DNA from: Camelus bactrianus | Taxonomy: Eukaryota > Chordata > Mammalia > Artiodactyla > Camelidae | Assembly (NCBI RefSeq): GCF_048773025.1 | Contig: NC_133549.1 | Location: forward strand, 44,764,966 to 44,828,965 | Length of the DNA stretch: 64,000 bases | Direction: 5' to 3' | Shown: in pieces, positions 1 to 12,199 of the stretch | How positions within the stretch are numbered: the first letter of the stretch is position 1 | Layout of the letters: each line of letters begins with the position of its first letter | Made by a program: the position numbers and the translations under genes | Notes under the pieces: model-generated | What the model was told of the DNA's origin: nothing | The model's input: only the letters and a program-made list of their open reading frames with translations | Database searches by the model: none

Positions 1-277
1 GCAAATCCTGACATGCACGTATGGGAAATGCTGCAAAATGAAACCCATCAGCAATGCCATTGACAAGCCAGTTTGCCTAGGAACTGCTGTCATCACTCCG
101 TGAGCTGGCCAGAGTCTGCTGCCCCACGCATAGCAGTTCTAGTTGTCACCATTTGGTGTCACTATTTTCTATCTTAAAACGTCTCTGGGTTGTAAAGCAA
201 AATTCCTGTTGCAGAAAGTCTGGAGCATTTGATTGTGAGTAAATTACCTTATTTAAAAATTTTAAAATAGTCTTCCA

Positions 278-456
278 GCAGTTTCTCAATCTGGGCAGCA
301 CACGTTAACTGCGAAGCCGGTGAAAAAACACACGGATGCCCAGCGCCACTGCCACCCTCTGAGATTCAGTTTCCACTAGTCTGGGATGGAGCCTGGTTCC
401 TGATATTTTAAAATCTCAGGTAGTTAGTTCTATTGTGCAGCCTGGGCTGTGAACCA
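278..456 (+). repeat. MER5A-like hAT fossil
   Basis: Near full length for this 189-bp non-autonomous DNA transposon. Its ends read tttctcaatctg and cctgggctgtgaacca, and the centre carries agattcag and a GT-rich block as in the consensus. It is old and strongly diverged. Confidence 0.6.
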
Positions 457-814
457 AAGTTCTAAGTAAATAACAAATATTTATGTAACTATGTACGCAT
501 GGGCCACACAAACAATGGTTTTTTTGGTTTTGCTTTCGTTTTTTACCCATTGTTACAGGCTCAATGTTTGTCTGTCTCCGAATTTCACTCCTTCATTTTC
601 TGCTTTGTCATTTTTTTTTCCTTTTGTGCAGAAAAAGAGCAGCATCCTCTTTATCTACAAAGGACACCATAGGATTACACCACTCATTTATTAGACCAAC
701 ATATGTTGAAGAGCAGCAATATGTAACATGGGTCCCTCCTCTTACAGAGCTTTTGGGGTTCCAGCATAAACTGGGCAGAGGCAGCCACTGGAGGCAGCAG
801 TTCTATAAGGAAAG

Positions 815-985
815 AGTCCAGCTCTGGATTTGAGTCTGGCTTTGCCATTTAGCAGCTGTGTGGCCTTGAGCAAGAAACTTAACCTCTCTGAGCCTAGTCT
901 CCTCATATATAAAACATGTATAATAAACATCCAGTTTGTCATGAAAATTAAAGGTTTTACTTGCACTCACGAGTACTTATTGAAT
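815..985 (+). repeat. MIR SINE
   Basis: Carries the MIR core in order: tttgccatttagcagctgtgtggc, cttgagcaag, aacctctctgagcct, then an AT-rich tail ending in tacttattgaatg. Confidence 0.8.
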
Positions 986-1139
986 GTCTGTTTAAAATAT
1001 AGGTAGAGGCTGCTCTGGTCTCATGGTCCTCCAGCTCTGGTGCTGTGCAATAGCCTGGGATTTGGAGCCCAGTCTAAACTCCATCATTTACATTTGATGA
1101 CAGGTAAGTAACTGAAATACTCCAAATGTGCATTTAGAT

Positions 1140-1599
1140 TATTATAGATATTGCATCTGGAAATTGTTCTCCATTGAGGATGTACTAATTTATACTTGTA
1201 TTTAACACCATTTCCTCACACTCTTAACACACAATGCATTATCAGATATTATTCGGGATCTTTGTCAATCTGACATATGACAAAAGGTTATCTCAGTAGA
1301 GTCTGCATTTGCATTTCCTTTAACATAAGTGAGTTTATGAATCTTTTGCATCTATTTAAGGGCTATGTCTTTTCTATAAACCACCTATTTATATCTTTTG
1401 TCTATTTCTATTGGGTGTATTGGATTTTTCTTACTGTCTTGTGGGATTCATTTCCATATTACAAAATTAGCCCTTTTCCTGCATGTAAGTTGCAAACACT
1501 TGCCCTAGTTTGTCCTCTGACTTTTGATTTGGTTAATGGTGGTATTTTTCAAACATACAGATTTTTTTTAATGTAGTCAATATCTCAATCTTATCTTTT
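1140..1599 (-). repeat. Old LINE-1 (L1M type), first part, antisense
   Basis: Reads as the antisense strand of an old L1 3' region (catttgcatttcc, atcttttgcatctatttaaggg, tctatttctattgggtg). The same element resumes at 2286 after a younger L1 insertion. Confidence 0.75.
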
Positions 1600-1612
1600 A
1601 TGACTTCTGTGT

Positions 1613-2272
1613 GTTTTTTTGGTTGTTGTTTTTTGTTTGTTTGTTTTTTACTTTTTATTGCTTTATAATAATTTTACAATGTTGTGTCAAATTCCAGTGT
1701 AGAGCACAATTTTTCAGTTATAGATGAACATATATATATTCATTGTCACATTTTTTTCTCTGTGAGCTACCATAAGAGTTTGTATATATTTCCCTGTGCT
1801 ACACAGTATAATCTTGTTTATCTATTCTACATTTTGAAATCCTGGTCTATCCCTTCCCACCCCCAGCCCCCTTGGCAACCACAAGTTTGTATTCCATGTC
1901 TATGAGTCTGTTTCTGTTTTGTATTTATGCTTTGTTTGTTTGTTTGTTTGTTTTAGATTCCACATATGAGCGATCTCATATGGTATTTTTCTTTCTCTTT
2001 CTGGCTTACTTCATTTAGAATGACATTCTTCAGGAGCATCCATGTTGCTGCAAATGGCGTTATGTTATTGGTTTTTATGGCTGAATAGTATTCCATTGTA
2101 TAAATATACAACATCTTCTTTATCCAATCATCTGTTGGTGGACATTTAGGCTGTTTCCATGTCTTGGCTATTGTAAATAGTGCTGCTATGAACATTGGGG
2201 TGCAGGTGTCATTTTGGAGTAGGGTTCCTTCTGGATATAAGCCCAGGAGTGGGATTCCTGGGTCATATGGTA
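1613..2272 (-). mobile_element. Younger LINE-1, 5'-truncated, inserted in an older L1
   Basis: The 660-bp insertion is antisense with its T-rich tail at the left. A 13-bp target-site duplication, ATGACTTCTGTGT, flanks it at 1600-1612 and 2273-2285. On the - strand, 2272 to 1953 encodes the C-terminus of L1 ORF2p: the motifs MFIAALFTIAKTW, WIKKML and YTMEYYSAIK are the known end of the protein, closing with a stop at 1953. The rest (1613-1950) is the 3' untranslated part, with a (GTTT)n run at 1928-1953. The heavy 5' truncation is typical of target-primed reverse transcription. Confidence 0.9.
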
Positions 2273-2285
2273 ATGACTTCTGTGT

Positions 2286-2520
2286 TTTTTCTCATACTTA
2301 GCCCTTTCCCACTCTGAGGCTCTAAAACAGTAAAAAAAAAAAAAAAATCCCATGTTCTCTTTTAGGGTTTTTTTATGGTTTTATTTTCATGTTTAAATCT
2401 TTAATCTGCTTGGAATTTATTTTTGTGTACAAAGTGAGGTATTGGATCCAAGTTTCTTTTCCTCCAAGAGGCTTTTGAGTTGTCCCAGATCTTTTTATTA
2501 AAAAATCCATATTTTCTCCA
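2286..2520 (-). repeat. Old LINE-1 (L1M type), second part
   Basis: Continues the element interrupted at 1600: catgtttaaatctttaatctgc, ggaatttatttttgtgtac, gagttgtcccagatcttttt, all typical of antisense L1M. A 16-A run at 2331-2346 lies inside it. Confidence 0.75.
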
Positions 2521-2699
2521 CTGATTTGAAACCTACTTAGGTTTTGAAAGAAGGTCAGTGACTTCTAAATTTGACAGCAGGAGGATGTCCAAGCTGCAGA
2601 ACTTTAGACGAGGCTCTTAGCTCTTACCGAATTGTGTCTCTTGTCATTTGGAAAAAGAAGAAATAAATGTGCATTGATCTGAAAATTTAGTTCAACAAA

Positions 2700-2925
2700 T
2701 AGCTGTGTGGGAGAGTGGAAAGAACATGGGCTCAGAAAAACCTGACTTCACTTCTCCTGTTGCATAATTGTGGGCAAGTCACTTAACTGCTCTGTGCCTC
2801 AGCTTTATCCTCTGTAAAATGGACCTAATAATAGATGCTAAACATAGCACCTGTATCATACGATATTGTGACGTTCAAGTGCGTTAATATATGCAAAAGA
2901 GCTTTATAAATTATAAAGGGCCATA
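2700..2925 (+). repeat. MIR SINE
   Basis: Well preserved: gggctcagaaaaacctgac, gtgggcaagtcacttaac, ctctgtgcctcag, ctgtaaaatgg, and the tail caaaagagctttataaat. Confidence 0.85.
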
Positions 2926-4448
2926 GGCATATTCGTTGTTTGAATTTTTACAAGTACAGTGTTGGTACAGCATTACCTGTTGACTTAGGCAACAAAACTC
3001 TAGATTTTTGAATTTATCAACTTCCTTGAAATCCTTCCATTTTTTTGGAGATGGTTAACTTTTTTCTCCTTGCTGGTGAGCATTTTGGGTTTGCTGACTT
3101 TTGTTTTGACAGTATCTGAGCCAGAGGAGGTAGTAAGAGGAAGAGAAGGGAAGACTAAGAAGTTATAATCACCCATTTGGTTTTGAGGGAGAAAGAGGTG
3201 AATCTGCATGGAGGAAAGAGAGATTTGATGGAGGGACAGAAAACAGGGAGACTCAGAGGGAGAGTGAAAGAGCTTACCTGCAATCTTATAAGTTTAATTA
3301 TTTCCTAGAAAATGTTAAAATTTTCTGTTTCATAATTTAATTTACAAGAAGGCAGTACAAAATAGAAGCTAAGCGTCTGGTAGTGCAGTGGTCGAATCTA
3401 AGTCCCTCCTCTTTTCAGCAGGCCCAGTTTCCTCATCTTTGAAGCAGCGATACTTATATATACATTCCTCATGGTCATGTGAGACTCAATCAGGGATGGC
3501 AGTGGGCAGTTGAAGAAAAGCGTAAATCTCATAATGGTGGACTTTTTGAAATGCAGCAGAATCTGTCTGCAACCAATCCTGCTGGAAGCAGGTGCAACTG
3601 GAGTCCAGGCAATCACACCTCCCCATCCCGCAGACAAATGTCCCTCCCTGCTTTGAAACCAGCAGAAATCTGGGCAGAGAAAGGTGCTACCAATATCCCA
3701 ACAAGTTTGCAAGAAAAGGCAAGAGACAATGACTCCATCATCACAAGCGGAAGGCAGAGTGTTAAGGAGAACAAGGGGAGGGGCCACTGGATGGGGATTT
3801 AAAAGGGAGGCATCCATGAGACCAACAGAGGAAGGACCAGGAGAGAATGAAATCACCATTCAGGTTGCAGCTATGGGACACTTAATGAAGAAAATGTGAC
3901 TGTGATTTAATTTGTTGGAACCAGAGAAATCTATTCTTCAGCTGTAAACTTGGCTTCATCAGGCGTTCTGTCAATCTGTGATGTGGTTGCTGAGTGTGAC
4001 CATGGTTCCCAACATGCACAGCCCCTCCATAAACACAGTTACAAATGCTTCTACCCCCAGGGGAAAGGCGACTTCAAAATTCCTTCCGTGTTTAACACAT
4101 TTTGAGCATATTAAGTTCTGAAAAATTTGAAAACAGGTCACCCAAACAGCCCACTCATCAGTTGGTCCAGATGTTATAACGGATTACAGTATTTTCTCTT
4201 TGTCAGTTATTGTAAATAAGTGGATTCTCAGGAAGTATACTGGAAACCACTAAAGGACGTTGGCACTTTTTTATAAGGTCACATTATTACATTTTCAATG
4301 TACATTTTCTGGTTAATTCTGTACCAGCCTAGAGAAATGTGCATTTGTCTGTGTGTGTGTGTGTGCTCTCAGTAACAAAAGCCCCCAGTGGGCCAGTTCC
4401 ACAGGGATAGGGTCCCAACAATCAGAGAAGCCCTACAACTGGTTTAGT
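2926..4448. other. Intergenic, no gene seen
   Basis: Mostly unique-looking sequence. A weak MIR-like trace may lie at 3380-3490 (gcccagtttcctcatcttt). The longest frame, 153 codons on the - strand (3398-3859), has no recognisable domain and looks like a chance frame in a stop-poor stretch. Confidence 0.55.
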
Positions 4449-4550
4449 GCTCTGCTCTCACCCCGTCTTGAATGCTTAATTTCTGAACAAGGGGCCTCAC
4501 ATTTTCGTTTTGCACCGGATCTCAGAAAACATGTAGCCAGTCCTGCTCAC
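4449..4550 (+). repeat. Unnamed dispersed repeat, copy A
   Basis: Aligns over about 100 bp with 26888-26990: both read gctctgct, then gtcttga, then tgaac, gaggcc or gggcct, ttttc-ttttgcac or ttttacac, and catagccag or tgtagccag. I believe it is a widespread mammalian repeat but cannot name the family. Confidence 0.6.
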
Positions 4551-5475
4551 TACGAAATATTAGACTTTGTTCAAAACAGCAAACAAGCTTTAAAAAAATG
4601 TTTGATTTGCTAGTTATCAGTATTTTTGTAAACACCTGCTGTTTAAGTATATATAAAAGTACATGCTAATGCTCCCCAGGAAAAACGCTTCCTCATGCCA
4701 ATGTATGTACAAATGATAAGAATCTTAGTAAATGGCAATAAATAAAAGGTTTTGAAAGGAAAAAAAAAACTAGTTGAATTAATTTCTTTGGTTCAGGAGG
4801 ATTAATTCTAACCACGTCATCTCCTCTAGCTGGAGGAAGTGGGAGAGAAATAAAGAGACTGAATAAAGAAGATCAATCAAGGGTGAAGAAAAGAAACAGA
4901 GAGGAATCGGGGGTGGGAGAGTGAAATGAATCAAGAATGAAGCCCACTAGTCAACTTTCCATGGAAAAAAAGCAACTCACATGTTCACCCTTTCTGACGT
5001 GTGCATTATCTGATGATATTCCGACTTACCAGGGAGACAGACTGTGTGCTCTCTCGACTGTGTGGTTTTTAAATGTTTCTGTGTCTGGCTTGCTTCAAAG
5101 CCGACTAGAAACCTCATCTTGGTGATCTCTTTGGGTGACTGGACGCAAAGTCAAACCAAGCTGTTCAGGTGGCTTTGATCTCTTAACTCTCCCAGTGCTT
5201 GGAGGTGCTTTATTGTTAGCCTCAACCTGAATTAGTAAAGTTTAAAAATAAGTTAACCTCTTTTCTTATACTGTGCAAATGTATACTTCTACCCCCTGAA
5301 TTTTCCGCATTGCTATTTTAGTTTTTCAGCCCCAGCCGTTTCTTTCACCAAGTTTTTAAAAAATGGATCTGTGTTTGCCAAAGAAATGATTCTGTTGCTT
5401 TAAGAAGGAAAAAAAAAGTTACACTTGGTCAGTCTGAAAAGGTAACACCTGGCACCCATATTTAGAAATTTTTAA

Positions 5476-5506
<31 letters not shown>

Positions 5507-7387
5507 CGCCTTTAGCACTGAAGTGTGCAAAACATTACAGGAAGCTCATCACTTAAAAGCAGTTGAGTTCAATAATTTATTTGTAAGTTCATTGTTTGGA
5601 ACTTGAAAGCACTTTTCCCCACAGAAGCAAAGCTATAAATGGTGCTTTGGTCCCCAGGCTCAAAAGTCTGTTGCAGAAACGTCTGCTCTGGAGATGAAAA
5701 TAGAAAACGACTCCCTGGCAATACAGTAACTGAGCCAAAGAGAAAAACTAACAAAGTTGAGAACTTGTTTGCTTTGAGTGCTTATGCTTGAAGAGGACTG
5801 ACTGCATCTGAGGAGGTAGCAGAAGCAGCTGGGGATTCCAAGGTGCCCGTAGGTCATTTCTATGGCCCAGGCTCTTTGCATGTTCAGTTTAAAGCCTCAG
5901 TGTTCTTTGCCCCCATGCAAGGGTGCACCCCACCGTGCTTTGGTGCAACTCCTATGGTCGGTTTCTACTTTTGGCTCAGGATAGAAAGGAGAGCAAGAAA
6001 GGAAGAGAAATTTTCCTGAGGTATCTAGGCTATTGGATAAAAGTAAGAACGGGTAAGTGAAGCTGGCTGACCTAGTGGTACCACAGCTCACACTGTTCCT
6101 GGGGATAGAAAGTCCCATTTGTGCTCCTCCTGCCACACAGGGAACTTCCTACTTGTACGGAAAGCTCCAGCTCACAAGTCCTCTTCTCTGGGGAGCTGCT
6201 CCCATTTTCCTAACTTCCCCACTAGTTCTCAGCACACTTCATATTGCTTTGTAATTATCTGTTTGTATGTCTCCTTCACAGTAAGAAATAATTAAATTAA
6301 TTTTTAAAATATCTCAGGAACCCACACAACACAAGAATGTATGTTTCACTTGTCTCAGTTGGAAGCAAGCTATGAGCAGGAAAAAACAGGACTGGCTGGA
6401 AAACAGTGGGGACACCATTCCAGCAAAGGGGAAGATCGGGGACTGTGGGGAAGAGGTCTCAGATCAGAGCCTCTCCATCTCTCCCCACTTACCAGGAGCC
6501 TCGATGGTCCAGAACCACTTGCCTCTTGTCCAAGATGAATGGAAGAAGGAGACTCTGAGTTGGGTTAGGGTAGACGGAGACTACATGGAAGGCACTGCTT
6601 TATAAGTTAAGGTTATTTTGAGATTTCTGCAGTAGCTAATCCCTTCTTCCAGTGAAAGCCCCTGATTTTCATGGGGGGATCACCCCACATACTTGGGCAT
6701 GCGGCAGCCTCTGACCCAGCTCCAGGGTGGAGGACAGGGCATCACTTTACTGCTGGCCTTGGTATTTGGTTCAGGGATGGAGATGTGATCAAAATATCCA
6801 ATCGGTGTACATCTCACTACTTTTGAGGATGCTTTCACCATCTTGTTGTAGTTCACCCTGAGGAGCTGTGAGGCTGAAACAAAGTAGCGGTGTATTGGTG
6901 AATGTTTAGTAACTGGCTATCAAACCCCCACGCCGCCCAAACCAGCCCTGATTTGTAGTATTTGTCAATTCCTGTGCTAGAAACCTTTCCAACCGTGGCT
7001 GATTTTGACCTCCAACCTAATGTTGCTGAACACTGGGTTGGGAAGAGGTGTGTAATGTGTGGTAGCACCACCGTCACAGAGTCTTTCCACCACAGAGAGA
7101 GAGCCAGTGTGAGCCAGAGCCAGCAACCCACTGAGCCAGAGCCACCGGGCCACTAAGACATTAACCAAGAGGCCCAGAGAGTGAAAAACAGTCCTAACTG
7201 TAGTGTTTACTATGTAACTCTGTAGCCTGTTCAGCCCAGGACAGTTGGTAAATCAATCATTTCCATTCTTGCTTAAGCCAACCTGAGTTGGGTTTTCTTG
7301 CATTTGGAAGAGTCTTAAGTGAAACACAAATATTTTAAATATATACTCGACGTTTATAAGTCAAGTGAGACTAACTTAGGATACGCA
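4551..7387. other. Intergenic, no gene seen
   Basis: Largely unique-looking sequence with a CA repeat at 5475-5509. Short frames on both strands (up to 92 codons) have no recognisable domain. No promoter or RNA gene is evident. Confidence 0.55.
5475..5509. repeat. (CA)n microsatellite
   Basis: About 17 CA units, pure on the left and interrupted by two CG units near the right end. Confidence 0.95.
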
Positions 7388-7746
7388 GTGGGTTGAATGG
7401 CAGCCTTCGAAAAGATGTGCGTGTCTTCACCCTAGCCCTTGGAACTGAGAATCGTTTCCAAAAAAAAAAAAGTCTTTCTTTGCAGATAAAATTAAGTTAA
7501 GGATCTTGAGATGAGATCAAATTTGATTGATTGGGTGGGCCCTAAATCTAAGGGTAAATGTTCTTACAAGAGACAAGCTGGAGAAGCACAGAATGGAGAG
7601 AGAAGGCCACATGTAGACAGAGGAAGAGATCTGAGTTATGCAACCACCCGCCAAAGACTGCCTGGAGCCACAAGGAGCTGGAAGAGACGAAGAAGGGTAT
7701 TTCTCTAGCGACTTTGGGAGGCATGTGACCCTGCAGACACCTTGAT
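7388..7746 (+). repeat. Ancient LTR-like interspersed repeat (probably ERVL-MaLR related)
   Basis: Contains blocks typical of a common old mammalian repeat: gggttgaatggcagcc, aaaagatgtg, tttgcagataaaattaagtt, gatcttgagatgagatca, gggtgggccctaaat, cttacaagagac, and a closing gacaccttgatg. It stands alone, with no internal viral region visible, and is degraded. The family assignment is uncertain. Confidence 0.45.
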
Positions 7747-7849
7747 GCATAAAATGTATATATAAACATACATACATTGTTAATATTATTTTGAACAGAC
7801 TGTTGTCTATTAAACCAATTAAGAATAAGGAAAATAAGAGGTTTTATTT

Positions 7850-9660
7850 TACCTTTACCTATTCCCTCTTCAATGCTCTTCCTTAATCTATGTAGATCCC
7901 AGTTTCTGACCTATATTATTTTCCTTCCCTCTAAAGAATTAATTTTAACATTTTTTGCAAGGCAAGTCTAATGGCAACAATTTCCCCTCAATTTTTGCTT
8001 GTCTGATAAAGTTCTTATTTCTCCCTCACTTCTGAAGGGTAATTTGACAGGGTACAAAATTCTAGTTGGTGATATTTTTCTCTCAATGTTTAAAATATTT
8101 CATTCCACTCTCTTCTTGTTTGCATGGTTTCTGAGAAGTCACATGTGATTATTATCTTTGTTTCTGTATAGGAAAAGTTTTTTTTTTTCCTTTAAATTCT
8201 TTCAGGATTTTTTTCTTTATCTTTCATGTTCTGCAGTTTGAAAATGATCTGCCTAGGTGTAGTTTATTGGCATTTATTCTGCTTGGGGTTCTTTGAACTT
8301 CCTGGAGGTATGGCTTGGTGTTTGACATTAATTTGGGAGAAATTCTCCACCATTATTGTTTCAAATAATCCGTTTCTTTCTGTCTTTCTTCTTCTAGTAT
8401 TCCCACTCTGTGTATGTTATACCATTTTAGTCATCCCACAGTCCTTGGGTACTCTGTTCTGTTGGGTTGTTTTTGTTTTCCATTCTCTGTTCTCTTTGCT
8501 TTTCAGTTTTTAAGGATTGTATTGAAATCTACTCTAGTTTTGAGATTCTTTATTCAGTCACATCCAGTCTATGAATAAGGCCATCAAAAGCATTCTCTGT
8601 TTTTGTTACACTGGGTTTTTTTTTTTCAATCTCTTACATTTCTTTTTGATTCTTCCTTAGGATTTCTATCTCTGTTTACATTGCCTACCTGATCTTGCAT
8701 GCTGGTTCCTTTATCCATTTGAACCCTTAGCATATTAATCATAGATGTTTTAAATTTCTGGTCTGATAATTCCAACATCTCTGCCATGTCTGGTTCTGAT
8801 GCTTGCTATGTCTCTTCAAATTGTGCTTCTTTGCCTTTTGGTACGCCTTGTAATTTTTTTTTTTTTTTTTTTGGATAGCTAGACATGATGTATGAGGTAA
8901 GAGGAGCTGCCTTTACTAATGTGGTAGTGAGGCATGGGGGAGGAGAGCATTCTGTAGTCCTATGGTCAGGTCTCAGTCTTTTAGGGAGCCTATGCCTCTG
9001 GACCATGAACTTCACAAATGTTTCTTTTTTATTCTCCCCCTCCTTGGGTAGGATTGTGTGGCTAGGGTGGCTGGAATTGGGTATTTCCCTTTCTCAGGTC
9101 AGTTAGGTTCCGATAATACCCCAGCAGATTAGGCAGTGGTTAACTAGTTTCCACTGGGGTCAGGGCTTATTAACAACGGAGTGCTCTGACTTATTTCAAA
9201 ATGTTTTCTTTTCTCCTCCCCTACCGGAAGTCCAGGGGGATTTTTCTCTGATATTTACTGTGGGAACCTGGTTAAGTTCCTAGAGGTAAATCTGACAATA
9301 TTGTTGGGATCCTCTTATGACTGGGTCCTCCCGGAGTTTTTAACTCCACTGAGAGTCAGTGTCCCCACTGAGCCTCCAGCAATTCATCAATCACAGTTCA
9401 GGTTGTTCTGCATCCTCTCTGGTTCCTGCAGTGGTTTTGCCAGCAAGTCTCGGCTCCAGTAAGCCACGGTGGCCTGTATTCACCTGTATGTCTCTCCGAT
9501 CTTGGGGGTAGCAGTTTGCACTGTATCCTTCCCTTCTTACGGAGCAAAGAATTGTTGATTTTTTTCAGTCTGTTCACTTTTTCACTTGTTGGGACAAAGT
9601 CACAACTACCAAGCTCCTTACAGATGAAACCAGCAACTTTAATGATTTTTTAATATTGAT
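7850..9660 (-). repeat. Old LINE-1-related segment, antisense
   Basis: Phrases common in antisense old L1 follow one another: gaagggtaatttgacagggtacaaaattctag, atggtttctgagaagtcac, ggggttctttgaacttcctgg, gggagaaattctccaccattattgtttcaaat. Runs of T lie at 8170-8180 and 8858-8873. The hydrophobic frame at 8226-8513 is an antisense by-product of this repeat. The right boundary is approximate. Confidence 0.5.
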
Positions 9661-9774
9661 TCAGTTCCTGAGTTTGAATAGTAGTTGCATATCACAACTA
9701 ATTTTTACTTTATTTATCTGCAGATGTCTTTTAATAACTATCAGGTTTAATTCAGAAAGTATTTAATGTAGTCA

Positions 9775-10085
9775 AATAATATTCTATTTTTGTTCTTGCT
9801 ACAGAGAAAGACCAAAGAAATAGAATATAGTCCTTTCACTGGAATGTTTATAATCTCATCAAGATAATAGGACATACACCTAGGAAAAACATTAAATAGT
9901 TGGCATGTGGCTAAAAATAAAAACTGTGGTCCACGTACCAAGAGCTGGAAGAGGTCAGAGTAGACACCCAGGTGGACCAGAAGAAGACAGGACAAGCTTC
10001 CAGGAGGAAGTTTTCCTTGAAGGTGAGTGGGATTTGGACAGGCCACAAGAAATTAGACAATGGTCAAGATTTGGGCAGTAAGTGG
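9775..10085 (-). repeat. L2 LINE, antisense 3' region
   Basis: Carries the reverse complement of L2 phrases: gacaagcttccaggaggaagtttt, ccttgaaggtgagt, ggatttggacaggcca, preceded by a diverged stretch ending in aagatttgggcagtaagtggg. Confidence 0.5.
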
Positions 10086-10214
10086 GAAATGGAAAGACTT
10101 TGCCAGGGAACCCCTGGGCAGGATTCTCCCTTGAGGAGGAGGGCATTGATGAGGAGGCCACTGCCCTTGATGGCTCCGTAGAGGGGCTTGAAGGTAAGAA
10201 ACACTTGGAGTCTT

Positions 10215-11450
10215 GCCATTTTTTAAACTCTTTCATGGAAATTTCAAAGGTATAGAAAAGCTGAAAGAATGGTATAACGGTACAACTGTATACCCACCAC
10301 CCAGCTTCAACCACTGCTTACATTTTTTTTTTGAACCATTTGAAAGTAAGCTGTACACATTGTCATACTTACAGCTTATATTGAAAAGCATTCACCTCCC
10401 AAAAATGTCCTAATAAGGATCTTTCTATATTACCACAATACTGTGGTCATTCTTAAGAATGTTAACCATTCCCTAATATCACCTAATCTCCAGACTACAT
10501 TAAAACTTTGCCAGTGGTCTCCAAATGTCTTCTAGAGTTGGTTTCTTTCAACCAGTATCCTATTTGGGTTTATGCATTACATTTGGTTGTTATCACTCTT
10601 GAGTATGATTTAATTTTGAACACCACCTCCACTTACTTTCTTTTTCTTTTTGAAGACCAGGTAGTTGTCTTGTAGAATTCTTCACATCTGGATTTTTAAA
10701 AATTTTATTCATTCCTCTTAGTGCTGTCCAACTTGTTTCTCTACCACCTTTATTTCCTGTATATTTAGCAGACCCTCACATTCCAGTTTCTCTAGGGATG
10801 TCCTGCCTGTTTACACCTGTAGCCCTGGCATAATTGTTAAATGAGTCCCCTTTCACTCTCAAAAGTGCCCTAGATTGGATGATTATAATTATATGTTCAT
10901 TCTCTGTAAACTGGAAGTTAGGTCTAAAATTGATTAGATTGAGATTAAATATTTGTGGCAAGAATACTTCTTGGTGAGGCGTACTTAGTTTTGCATCACA
11001 TGAGGAAGAAATATGGATAATGCTGAGTCTGATGAGTTTGATCACTCAGGGTAATGATGACTAGATTTCATCTCTGCAAAGGCTGGCTTTTCCTTTTGAA
11101 TTAGCCAGCAGCCCATGGGACAAGTCTTTCACGCCTTGGGAATATCCCTTTGCCCAAAATTTCATCTATGAGTTTTAACATTAACTGATAATCTTCACCT
11201 TAATCAATTATTTATCTGCAGTTACAAATGGCGATTTTCTTATTCAGTCATTCTTTCTACATTTACTAGCTAGTATTCTTAGAAAATCGAGGAGGATTTT
11301 CCTTTCCTCTTTAAAAACGTTAGGGTAAGTGCTTCATTCTTTTTTAAATTATTAATTATCAGAGGTAAGGAGTTGATGGAATAGTTATCTTCGATTGTGG
11401 CAAATGACTTTGATTTTTTGTTTTATTATTGTAGACTAGGGGATTATTAC
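10215..11450. repeat. Old interspersed repeat (probably LINE-1 derived), left part
   Basis: Common mammalian repeat phrases: ctttcatggaaatttcaaagg, atagaaaagctgaaagaatgg, tacccaccacccagcttcaac, aagaccaggtagttgtcttgtagaattcttcacatctgg, ggcaagaatacttcttgg. It resumes at 11686 after a younger L1 tail. The family name is not certain. Confidence 0.5.
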
Positions 11451-11462
11451 TTGTTCAGTGTT

Positions 11463-11673
11463 GTTTTTTTCTTTGAAAGTGGTTTTGGGGTTTTTTTACC
11501 TTTTTTTTATTGAGTTATAGTCACTTTACAATGTTGTGTCAAATTCCAGTGTAGAGCACAATTTTTCAGTTATACATAAACATACATATATTCATTGTCA
11601 CATTTTTTTTCGCTGTGAGCTACCACAAAATCTTGTATATATTTCCCTGTGCTATACAGTATAATCTTGTTTA
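11463..11673 (-). mobile_element. Young LINE-1 3' end, 211 bp, antisense
   Basis: Flanked by the 12-bp duplication TTGTTCAGTGTT (11451-11462 and 11674-11685). Its 165-bp core matches the 3' end of the L1 at 1613-2272 with about ten differences, so both come from the same or sister subfamilies. Only the 3' untranslated end is present. Confidence 0.85.
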
Positions 11674-11685
11674 TTGTTCAGTGTT

Positions 11686-12060
11686 TTAAAACAAATTACA
11701 GTCATTATTCCTTTTTGTTGCTCAAATTGCCCACTTCAAAGATCTATTCCTGTATCTTTGATGCCCTCCCTACCCACCTATTATCATTTTGAGAGTCATC
11801 TTCTTTGCTGGCGGAAGGTGTTCCAGGTTCATCTTCTATTTTCTATGCCCTAGACCTGAAATCAACCTTTCCTTCAATGGAGTCTTTAGCTCCTGTTAGT
11901 GGGGAATCTCTCTGTTTCTTGATACAATTGTGATTGAGCATCTTTTCATGTGTTTAAAAATTGTACTGTCATTGCTTCTAGATCCTTTCAATATTTATTG
12001 CTAGGAAATCATGAGTTCAGAATGATATTTCCAATTAAATTTAACATCACCAAGTTTTTT
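11686..12060. repeat. Old interspersed repeat, right part
   Basis: Continues the element split at 11462: tgtttaaaac-like junction, then gtcattattcctttttgttgctc, ttccaggttcatcttctattttc, tccttcaatggagtcttt. It fades into AT-rich sequence near 12060-12200, where I see nothing further. Confidence 0.45.
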
Positions 12061-12199
12061 CTTTGATGTTTATATTCGTATTTTTTTCTCTCACACTAAA
12101 AATCTTAGTTTCTACTAATATTAACACATATATTAGTTTTATCTACAATATACAAAAAAATCACTCAAAAATCATAATACATATTTTATCACTAAAAAT

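Larger units (their letters stand above)
1..1139. other. Intergenic, left edge
   Basis: No gene seen. It holds a MER5A copy (278-456) and a MIR (815-985). The interval 457-814 is AT-rich with T runs and no recognised element. The ORFs here are short and do not resemble known proteins. Confidence 0.6.

Noticed and set aside
1953-2195. Host gene encoding an 80-residue protein
   Set aside because: It is the C-terminus of L1 ORF2p in a truncated insertion.
3398-3859. 153-codon frame on the - strand
   Set aside because: Overlapped by frames on the other strand, no family resemblance, composition like flanking noncoding DNA.
8226-8513. Hydrophobic 95-residue frame resembling a membrane protein
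   Set aside because: It is the antisense translation of an old L1-related repeat; T-rich antisense DNA gives Phe/Leu-rich frames.
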